Of a DNA stretch of 64,000 nt, positions 35,402-43,684 are shown in pieces. The position numbers and the translations under genes were made by a program. The stretch's first letter is position 1. The number at the start of each line of letters is the position of its first letter. The notes below the pieces were generated by a model that ran no database searches, was not told where the DNA came from, and was given only the letters and a program-made list of their open reading frames with translations. Source of the stretch: Talinum fruticosum (lineage: Eukaryota > Streptophyta > Magnoliopsida > Caryophyllales > Talinaceae); assembly GCA_021018815.1 (NCBI GenBank), contig JAITYX010000011.1:1564501-1628500 (forward strand). Direction: 5' to 3'.

Positions 35402-36291
35402 ATTTGTTTGTGTATGTCTCGCTCGCTGGAATATCTCGCTCGCCGTACCCTCGATTGACGCCGCCTTGGAGCTGTCGTTTTCTCCTGTTCAAGTGCATTT
35501 GATTACTCCCCAAAAATCAGGTTCGTTTCTGTTTCTTTGCATCGACCAAAAATTAGATCTAGGGTTTTCGGTTAATTCAATCAAAATCCGTCTCGATTAA
35601 TTAATTGTTGCGAAATTGAGTAATCTGTTATCATGAATTTGGTTTATGAAAATGGATTTCTAGACAGCAGAGGGTTGAATGAGGAGAGAGATATGGGTTC
35701 CTTTGGATAACGAGAGAAAATATCAGTTTAGTTGTTCCGGATGGAAATTCAAGCGGAATTTAGGGGTTTTTGTTGTTGTTGTACGGGTTAGTGGTTAGTT
35801 GCTGCAGAACACTGAAATTGCAATCTGAAATTCCACCTTTGAGATTGCCATTGTTTTGGTTATCATTGTTTTGCAATAGCGAGTACGGAACTTCAATTTG
35901 ATTAACTGGAAACTTTTCTCGCCGGAGAGGGGGACAATTCTATTGGTCAAATTCTTTGATATGTCTACTTGACCCAAAAAGGATTCTGCACATTTGCCTT
36001 GTGCTTGTAACCTACATTGTGTTGCTTCCGAACAGAAGGTTGATAGCACAAAAGATGTGTCATCATGCATATTACTGTTTTTCGAAATTTAGTAAATACA
36101 AATGGCATATTACCAAACATCAACAACCATTTCTTTGAATAAATGCAAACATGAAACAATGACGAAAAGTTAGAATTGCATATCCTCGGCGTTGCAAGAT
36201 TAACATTCAAGTGCAAGTGTACAAAGCATTAATTGAAGTTATACAAGTTGAAAGCTACTTCCTAAATACAAATACACATAATATTGAATGT
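35402..36291. other. Unassigned sequence between tRNA-like copies
   Basis: Contains a CTCGCTCG-rich patch just after copy 2 and otherwise ordinary sequence without a credible gene. It may be leader or intron of the minus-strand FAR1-type element. Confidence 0.35.
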
Positions 36292-36363
36292 AGCCTATAT
36301 GGGATTTGAACCCACATCTTTTGTGCCAAAACACAATTGCTCTACCAATTGAGCTAATAGGCT
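36292..36363 (-). tRNA. tRNA-like sequence 3 on the minus strand
   Basis: On the minus strand: acceptor AGCCTAT/ATAGGCT, D arm GCTC/GAGC with loop AATTGGTA, middle stem TTGTG/CACAA with a six-base loop TTTTGG, T arm with GGTTCAAATCC. The loop would fit a UUG (Gln) anticodon if one base were lost on its 3' side, but that is speculation. Its opposite orientation relative to copies 1 and 2 makes the pair 1 and 3 an inverted repeat about 1.6 kb apart. Confidence 0.55.
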
Positions 36364-36454
36364 GATAAAAAGACTCCTAAAATATGACCAAGCTCAACCT
36401 CTATGGTAAAATATGACCAAGTTCAGTTACAAATCTTCTCAAAGAAGTTGAACC

Positions 36455-36620
36455 ATATCAAAGTTTCTCTCCTAGGCCTAATTATGAAATTGCTCAATAT
36501 TGATTCCCGAATAAGAGAATCATTGATTAAATTTCACGAGAATAAGAGAATCATTGCTCAATATCTCTTATTACGGGAATCAATATTGAGCAATTTCATA
36601 TCTAGGAGAGCAATATGTAG
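36455..36620. repeat. Perfect 24-bp inverted repeat within a larger imperfect palindrome
   Basis: GAAATTGCTCAATATTG and seven more bases at 36486-36509 pair exactly with 36574-36597. Outside the arms CTCCTAG and CTAGGAG also pair, and inside, AATAAGAGA pairs with TCTCTTATT. The loop carries a direct repeat of GAATAAGAGAATCATTG. It could be a small foldback element or a hairpin RNA source. Confidence 0.85.
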
Positions 36621-37185
36621 TCTATTAGCAATATAGTAATATTGATTCTCAAATACCATTCAATCAAGCTCCATTACAGCAATATAGCAATATACTAATT
36701 TTAGATCAAACTCCATTCAATCAACCAACAGAAAACCCAATTTCAGTTCACTTTAACCCCCAAACATCATTACCTAATTCAATGAAAATTTCCATTACAA
36801 ATTTAACAAAAGCCCAAATCTTATTCACTACGTAGACAATTAAGTTACACAATTCCAAGAATTAGGAAATCGGGGAGATTCAATTACAAAATACTACTAA
36901 CGATAGCAATATAGCAAATCATAAGCTTAGAGTGATTACCAAATATGCAATGCCCGGATGTGATGTCCATCGTTAGTTTATCTTGTTCTCGTCCAAATTG
37001 GTGATGAATGTCATGCCCGGATGCGATGAAGGCTTGAATCTGGTTGTTTCTAAAGACCATGAAAACCTTCGGTGCTTGGCCGTGCGAGGCGAGAGGGAGG
37101 GAGAAAGGAGACAAGAAGAGAGAGCGTAAGTTCGGATCCGGAGGCTGCAGCGAGAGGGGAAGGAGTAGGGCGAGAATCGCCAACC
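36621..37185. other. AT-rich then GA-rich leader-like sequence
   Basis: No gene recognised. A local duplication of ATGCCCGGATG occurs at 36951 and 37014. From 37080 the plus strand becomes purine-rich. Confidence 0.4.
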
Positions 37186-37400
37186 GTGAGAGTAAGAAGA
37201 TGGAGAGCGATGAGAGCGAGAGTTAGAGCAGCGAGAGTGACGAGAGGGAGAGCGAGAGGGAGAGCGAGAGCGAAGCGAGAGCGAGAGTGAGAAGAGCGAG
37301 AGCGATGGTGAAGGCCAGCGGCGGAAAAGAGCTGGAGGCCGGTGGCGGGAGGAAGACGGCGAGTGGAGGCCGGCGGGAGGAAGACGGCGAGTGGAGGCCG
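37186..37400. repeat. GA-rich tract with short tandem repeats
   Basis: GAGAGCGAGAG-type repeats at 37190-37300 are followed by about two and a half copies of a 28-bp unit (GGAGGCCGGCGGGAGGAAGA) at 37340-37400. Reading frames across it are compositional artefacts. On the minus strand it would be a CT-rich leader, like that of the element at 27.1 kb. Confidence 0.75.
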
Positions 37401-37489
37401 GCGTTAGGGGAGATGCGAGAGAGATAGAGATGGGGGAGAATCGTGAGGCCGAGAGAGCAGACAAATGTGGTTGAGACCGGAGACCTCTT

Positions 37490-37632
37490 CCATCTTCCAG
37501 CCAATTTTTTAAAAAAAAAAATTAAAATATACTCTTTTAATCTGAACCATCAAAATTTAATTGAATGGTGCAGATTAAAAGTGCTCACCTAATAGGTGAG
37601 CTCACCTAAAAGGGAGGGCTCACTTGAACCCT

Positions 37633-37635
<3 letters not shown>
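37490..37635 (-). repeat. Terminus of a second Mutator-like element
   Basis: The minus strand starts GGGAGGGTTCAAGTGAGCCC at 37635, close to the end of the 26.9-31.1 kb element (GGAAGGGTTCAAGTAAGCAC). It then carries TTTTAGGTGAGC repeats and an A/T-rich run. A (TA)n tract abuts it, as for the other element. This is probably the 5' end of the element that includes the minus-strand FAR1 remnant at 32.4-34.5 kb. The other end was not found. Confidence 0.7.

Positions 37636-37662
<27 letters not shown>
37636..37662. repeat. (TA)n microsatellite beside the Mutator-like terminus
   Basis: About 13 TA units directly outside the element end. Confidence 0.9.
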
Positions 37663-37666
<4 letters not shown>

Positions 37667-38740
37667 CTCCAAAATTTTGTGGATTTGAGAGTCTCTATTT
37701 GATTGTTAATGTTGTATTATTTGAAACTTTTTCTTTATTTTTTTTCATGATGTTTTTTAAGATTCAAACTTGTAATTTGGTATTTGTATTGCATGTGGAT
37801 TTAGGACTTTTTGTTTCATTATCGATGTTAGATTTAAAATCTTTTGTATTAGTCACAATTACAGGGTTGCATGCTTTGTATTATTAGATATTGAGTGCAT
37901 TTAAAATATTGGATATTTATATACCTAAAATTTACAAGAAAAATTAAAAAGCAAAAATCATAAAAACTCAAATGGTGTGAAGCAAACAACAATCCGGTCC
38001 CACCGAATCCAGGACCAATTCCCCAAATCTTTAGACCTGGTTCTAATCGGGTTTCAATCGAGACTAGATTCCGGACCCGGTTCTAACTGGGTCGAGGATC
38101 TTGTCCGACCAAAATGACCAGGATACTGATCCTGCTCACCCCTAAGTATCATTATTTTAGACAACGGGCTAATGAGAACCTACTATTTACAAATGCAAAA
38201 ACATATAATCATAATATGATGTTTTCGTTTTTTGTAATGATTAGTGGACCTAGACCCACCCATCAAGTCCCCTCTACAAGCTTAGTGGGCTTGCGTGTGA
38301 GGGGAGAAAGTGCACGGTCACTAGATTAGGCCTAACAGATGCTAAACCACGTCGTTGGAGTTCCCACACAATGAAGACTGCAGAAGTCTATAATTTCCCT
38401 CTAGAAAATGCGTCCATCGAACTCGCATCTTGATATGGGATTCAATAATAAAATACATACCGATTAAGCCAAGTGCTCTTGATAATTATTTTACCAAGTG
38501 TAACTTAAACTAAGGAGAAACCGTTCTTTTTGTTAAAAATAACATAGTAATAGGACTAATTCTTGAATAAAGTGTGATGAAGATTACCGAGCATCATGAT
38601 CCTCAATCAAAAAAATCCAACGGCCAATTTTATTTCATCATAATGCTATGAATCTATGATCATCAGCACCAAGTTGTTATATCATCAGCACCAAGTTGTT
38701 AGATCGTGCAGCAATTTTCTTAGGGCTTTAACATTAAATT
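37663..38740. other. Unassigned region with a possible hAT-like end
   Basis: No gene. From about 37985 to 38146 the sequence is rich in CCGGTTC/GGGTC words and ends CTGCTCACCCCTAAG. TAGGGGTGAGCA-type ends occur in many plant hAT elements. No matching left end was found, so this may be a truncated copy. A 23-bp direct repeat (ATCATCAGCACCAAGTTGTT) occurs at 38660 and 38682. Confidence 0.35.
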
Positions 38741-40756
38741 TGTTTCCGGAGAAAACTGAGTTGATGATGTGGATATTGATTCGGAGAGAGGAAGGATTTA
38801 TCACTCCAGATGCGAGAACGTGGCACGATCGACCCGATTCGCGTGGCGACTGCTTGAACCTACAAAAGGCGAAGCCCCGGTGGTGGATCCCGGGAACGCC
38901 CCTCCGACGCTCAAGTTAGTGATTGACTTAATTGAAGGGATCGAGGAAATCTTCCTCGATGTGCGTGGGGAATTCCTTGGGAGTTGAGAGGTTTTCCAAA
39001 GGTGGAAACTTTTGGGATGAGTGTTGATGAGTGTTAAGAGCTTAAGAGCTTAAGAGCTTGGAAGCTTGAATGTGTGATTATGAGGAAAAATGAGATTTGT
39101 GGAATGTGAACATATGCCCCATGGAGTTGGGAATTGATGGGTATATATATGGGAATTTTAAAGGGGTAGAATAGTAATTGAAGGTTTGCTCGGGAGAGTC
39201 CGAGTCACCCTAGAGGGGGTGAATAGGGTGATGGAAGGTTTTCGTGAAACTTCTTAACTTTTCGGTGAGGCGAGAAAGAAATGTAGTTTCGAGTCGGAAG
39301 AGTCGGATCGAGTGGACTCGTAAATACTTCAATAAGCGAGATAACCGGAATAGAATAAAGCGATCTGAGTCTAGAGTGAACTCGGAAAGATAATACACGA
39401 GATTACGTGGAAACCCTCCTGGGGCAGAAAACCACGAACCGTGCTAGTCCAAGCACGAAGTCAATCCACTATTTTGAGTCCACAAAATATCGTGAACCGA
39501 CAGAGCCCGAGTTGCTCCCTTAGACAACTCTTTACAAGTTTTCCTAGACTCGAAGTTACCTTATCCGATCTAGTACTTCCTAGCTGAGATAACCCTTACG
39601 AGTTAGGGCCAACTAAGCTGAGATAACCTTTACTGACCTAGTCAAGGGACCTTACGAGAGAATGTAAGAAAGAGGTTGTAATCGAGTACAAGACCTTACA
39701 ACTCGGAAAGTGAAAAGTTACGAGAATAGGAGTTGTAAGTAGAAGACAAGTATGAATATTAACAATATGTTTCGAGTGTTCTCGTTGTCCGTTGTCTTCT
39801 AGTCTTGCGAAGTGGCTTCTATTTATAGATGCCCAAGCGAGAATAGCCGTTGCCTCCGTATGCTTGACTGAAGGTCTCTTATGACCGTTGGTCGAGCTTT
39901 TCGAGTCTCTCACCAGGTGTCCGTTGACGTGAACGTTTGAGTAGCGGTTCCACTTTCTTGGAAGTCTCAAAGCCGGTGGTGGTGACTCGAAACGTCGGGT
40001 GGTAACCTTTGTTCGGTTCGGCGCTTCGAGACTTGTCAACGGACAGCTCTTACACATTCTTGAGAAGCGAAAAGAATGGCCATGTCTCGCTGGTGATTTG
40101 ACGTTTTTAAGCCGGTTACTTTTGCGGTTTGAAACGTGTATCCTTGGTTAAATAATCTGCAAAAATAAAATCATTTCGGTTCTCAAAGTATAAAATACTT
40201 TGGTCCATGATACTGAGATAATATAATTATGATCAATAATCGGCTAAGATATCCGAGTCGGAAAAGGATTGGAATTTTACGAGTCTAATATCCATGCAAC
40301 TCGAATTCCATCGACTTAAACCATTAACTAGACAAGACTACGAGTCTAGTTTGACTTCGCTCGATCCGAGTGGTAATGGACTCGGAACACAAAAATGGTT
40401 TTACGAGTCTCCAACGAAACACAATATCTATATGAAATATAGATTGTGATACTTAGAAAAATATACCACATCACTCGGAAAGATCCGAAGATACGAGAGA
40501 ATGCCTTGAAATCAAAATTCTATAAGTAAGGAGGTTATACCGATGCAAATGATGTAACTCGAAATACGTTAATCGGTGTTTGAGTCTTCGGTAATTTATT
40601 GTGGTTTAGGGAAACCCTAGCCCTAATGGGTTTTGGGCTTTTACCGGCCCGTTAAGGGTTGGCTTGGGCCGATATCTTTCTTATCCGATCGATTAGGCCC
40701 GGTTAGGTCGGTGATCCGGCGGATGAGCTGAAACCGATCCGGAAATACCCGAATCA
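38741..40756 (-). repeat. 3' LTR of the Tat element, split by a solo LTR
   Basis: Outer parts 38741-39178 and 40591-40756 align with the LTR at 52919-53522 (about 600 bp without the insert). Minus-strand ends are TGATTCGGGT (40756) and TCCGGAAACA (38741). A polypurine-like tract (GTGAGGGGC on the minus strand) lies just inside at 40757-40770. The inserted solo LTR occupies 39179-40590. Confidence 0.9.
39179..40590. mobile_element. Solo LTR, copy 2 (1412 bp), nested in the Tat LTR
   Basis: It begins TGAAGGTTTGCT like the copy at 16144 and ends GAGTCTTCG (copy 1 has TTCA). GTAAT is duplicated exactly at 39174-39178 and 40591-40595. The intact Tat LTR at 53 kb shows the empty site, AGTAATTTACC, at 53360. 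The two solo LTRs share long blocks but differ in many positions and indels, so they are not recent sisters. Confidence 0.92.
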
Positions 40757-40847
40757 TTTAGCCCCTCACGTTCTACCTGCATGCCTCCCGAGGTAAGTAG
40801 GTGGAATGTGGAGCCCGCTCCGCTATGCCTTTATGACGCCAAGTTCT

Positions 40848-40855
40848 TATAAATA
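40848..40855 (+). promoter_or_regulatory. TATA box of the small opposite-strand unit
   Basis: TATAAATA followed by a G run, 79 bp before the ATG at 40927. It lies just inside the Tat 3' LTR and reads against the element's own strand. Confidence 0.5.
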
Positions 40856-40926
40856 GGGGGTGAATCTTGAGAAGGATAACAAATTTCCACTTCTTCATTC
40901 TTCTCCTTTCTCTTGCTTTGGAGAAA

Positions 40927-41417
40927 ATGACAGCCAGGGAGCTTCCTATCGGATATGAGAAGTTGTGCCCTCGCTTCAACCGAGCCGAGGCCGAGCAAAT
41001 AGCAATTGAGCATCGCCGACCATCCTTTGTCGTGGAGCGTTCTACCAACTTCTCATCGACGACGCTTTGAAGACGGGATTGATCAATGATGGTGTGGAGT
41101 TTCTTAGGTTGTTTCAAGCCGCACTCCGTCCCGAGTGGGGTATACTTGAGGCTTGGGTGGAGTGCAACCACGATCGTATCATTAAGCTTCAATCGGCGAA
41201 CCTTAATTCTTCGGCAAACGTTGCTACGGGAGGAAGAACCGCTCCCGGCGTTGGCTCGTCGTCCGACCCTCCCTTGGAGAGTGGTGAATTGGTAGATGGT
41301 CTTTCTACTCCCTCTTATCATGATCGAAGGGACTTGCCCAAGGAAAAGGGAAGTAGCTTCCCTGCGGAGAAGAGGAGGAACCTTCCGGCGGAGAGGAAGA
41401 GGAACCTTCCGAAGTAG
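40927..41417 (+). pseudogene. Small opposite-strand reading frame in the Tat 3' region
   Basis: From ATG 40927 the frame reads MTARELPIGYEKLCPRF and EAEQIAIEHRRPSF. Near 41040 it must shift to the frame that reads NDGVEFLRLFQAALRPEWG, ILEAWVECNHDRIIKLQ and a low-complexity tail with repeated AEKRRNLP/AERKRNLP, ending at 41417. An AATAAA at 41558-41563 follows. I know no domain in it. Its start, TATA box and AATAAA make a compact unit antisense to the retrotransposon. One frameshift means this copy is not intact. Confidence 0.5.
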
Positions 41418-41557
41418 AGGTGAGGTGACGGTCGCTGCTATCCTTTCGTCTCGAGTAGTGTAATCGTAGCGTTGTAGCGTAGTATCTTGAACTTTAGACG
41501 ATTTGCGCCTCTTGTAATGGCGCGTTGCTCGCTCTTGTCTTAATGAATGAATGAATG

Positions 41558-41563
41558 AATAAA
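41558..41563 (+). terminator. Possible poly(A) signal of the small opposite-strand unit
   Basis: AATAAA at the end of four AATG repeats, about 140 bp after the stop codon at 41417. Confidence 0.4.
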
Positions 41564-41666
41564 GTTTGCTTTGTCGACTTTACTTTTCTTCGCTTTCCTA
41601 TCCAGATCATTGAGGCTCGTTGTGATGAATGATTTTTACTTAGCCCCTTAGGCTTAAAGAGTAATT

Positions 41667-41920
41667 TTTGCGCGACCTTTCAACTCTCGGAGGCTTGAAA
41701 GTGCTTGAGTATAGATATCTCGCTAGGGAACATCCCACGGAGAACGTGACCTCCTAACCTTAAGTTAGGAGTGCGAGTGCCCATGACGAAATAGGTCTTT
41801 GCACGACCTTTCGATTCTCAAAGGTTCGAAAATACGTAAGTGTCGCTAGGGAACATCCCACGGAGAACACGACCTTCTAACCTTAAGTTAGAAGTGTGGG
41901 TGCCCATGACGGAATAGTTT
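41667..41920. repeat. 131-bp tandem repeat with conserved hairpin
   Basis: Two full copies of a unit containing CGACCTTTC, CGCTAGGGAACATCCCACGG and TGCCCATGACG, with a partial third copy following. Each full copy has an inverted repeat: CTCCTAAC/GTTAGGAG in the first (41751-41771) and CTTCTAAC/GTTAGAAG in the second (41874-41894). Confidence 0.85.
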
Positions 41921-42149
41921 CTTGAAGGGTACCCCTTTATGGGATTGAGAACGTGATTTTCGGCTCCCGGAGGCCAAGTTGTCGCTGAATGTAAATTGGT
42001 TCTAAACCCCGAAGGATAGCCCCTTATGAAGGTAGAGATACAACTTTTTAACCCTCGGAGGCTAAGTCGTTGTTTGACGAGCGTTCGAACTTTGTCTGTT
42101 TTGTCGCTGCGATTCTTGCAAATTTGTGTATTTTTTATTTGATTTTTTT

Positions 42150-43340
42150 AAGACCCCGAGCTCGACCGTTCATCCCGACCCCTAACTACGATCGCTTGCT
42201 CTTTCTGCGCCCAACTCTCTCTCTCGGCCAAGCTCTCCTCGCGCTCGCCCTCTCTCTCTTGGCCCGCTCTCCCCTCGGCTTGCCCTCCCTCTCCCTCCGG
42301 GCTCGCTCTCTCTCTCGGACCGCTCTCCCCCTCGGCCCAGTCTCTCTCCCTCTCGGCTCCCTCTCTTTCCCGCAGCTTGCTCTCTCGCTGGGCATGTTCT
42401 CCCTCTCGGCCCAATCTTCAAACCCTCCCTCTCCCTGTTCACTCACTCATTCCCGCCCAACCCCCTCTTCGCTCGTTGCTCGCTCCTCTTGCCGCACCAG
42501 CCTGCTGCTTCCTCTCTCCACTCGGCTCAGGTAACTCCCCCTCCCCACTTGTTTGCCGCTGCTCGCCCCTATCCCGGACCCGACACCCCTCCCTAGTCCC
42601 CTTCGCTTCGCACACTCTCTCTCCCTCCCGGTTGACCTCGCTACTGCTGTCCCTCAAGCTACACTCGACTGGACCCCCACCCCTGGACCGACCGCTAGGT
42701 CCGACCATCGGAGACGACCCCACTCCCGATCCCCTCCTCGAGTCCCCTCCCCGCCTACTCTAGCTCTCTCTCGCGCACCCTCTCTCCGTCGCTCGTGCTC
42801 TGTTTCTCTCTCGCTCGGCTTAACCTCCGGACTCCCGACCCGGTTGCTCCCGACCCCGAACACCGACCCCAAGACCCGAGTCCTACAACCGAGTCCTCCT
42901 CTCACTTGCTCGGACTCTTTTTCTCACGCTCTCTCGCTCGCGGACTCCATCTCCCTCACCTCTCGCTCGGACCCAGCTGCCCCCTGGACCGACCCCCGAC
43001 CCCGAGACCGACTCCTCGATCCGAGTCCTCCCCTCACTCTCTCGCTCGTGCTCTCTCGGCTTCTCACTCGCGCACACCCTCTCTCTCGGCCTGCCACCCG
43101 GACCCAGCTCTCCCGGACCGACCCCTCGTACCGACCCCAGACCCGAGTCCTCCCCTCACTCTCTCGCCCTCTCGCTCACGCTCTCTCGGCTTCTCACCCG
43201 CACACACCCTCGCTCTCGGCCTCCCACTCGGACCCAGCTGCCCCTCCCGGACCGACCCCGGACCCGACCCCTAGCCTTGAGCCCCCGAACCCTAGCCCTA
43301 CCGAACCCCCCAAAACACCCAAAACTCGCAAAACCCTAAC
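42150..43340. repeat. Pyrimidine-rich low-complexity region with about 130-bp tandem repeats
   Basis: The plus strand is almost all C and T with CTCTCTCG and GACCC words. From about 42885 to 43290 a unit of about 130 bp recurs three times, marked by GAGTCCTCCYCTCACT (42890, 43022, 43146) and CGGACCCAGCT (42968, 43100, 43228). A 266-codon plus frame (42553-43353) and several minus frames cross it, but they are artefacts of composition. The region lies between the two opposite-strand units of the Tat element. Confidence 0.85.
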
Positions 43341-43497
43341 CCTAGTTTTTTAATTTTTTATTTTTTATTTAATTTTTGCTTGAGTGGGAAATCTAGAATT
43401 TCTTAATTCGAATTTTGAATTTTGAATTTTTAAATTCGGTCTTGTGCGAGGAGACAGTATCGACTTCACCCGATTCCGACCGATCGGGAGTGAGCTC

Positions 43498-43504
43498 TAT
43501 ATAA
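43498..43504 (+). promoter_or_regulatory. TATA box of the large opposite-strand unit
   Basis: CTATATAAC about 180 bp upstream of ATG 43685, on the plus strand, after the low-complexity region. Confidence 0.45.
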
Positions 43505-43684
43505 CTCTGTCTCTTGGTGCTCTTTTTCATTACCCACAAAATAAATCTGAAAGTAAGAGAGAGCACTTAGAAGGAGCCTTCAAGCTAGATTCGGGCATTC
43601 ATCATCTTCATTGAATTTTTGAGGTATATCTTCGAATCACCCTTTTGTAGTTTGAATATTCAAGTAGATGCATACCTTAGAATA

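Noticed and set aside
37223..37504. Minus-strand frame ending in a long Leu-Ser run
   Set aside because: Translation of a GAGAGC repeat; composition artefact in a leader-like tract.
37985..38146. Complete hAT element ending CTCACCCCTAA
   Set aside because: Only one end is visible; no matching left end or 8-bp duplication was found.
40773..41321. 182-codon minus-strand frame next to the Tat 3' LTR
   Set aside because: No domain, and it overlaps the plus-strand unit that has TATA box, ATG and AATAAA. It could instead be the true one, but nothing in its sequence supports that.
42553..43353. 266-codon plus-strand open frame, the longest unbroken one apart from the ABC-F frame
   Set aside because: It is almost only Pro, Ser, Leu, Thr and Arg, lies in a CT-rich tandem repeat, and several other frames on both strands are open there too. 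Lack of stops follows from lack of A.
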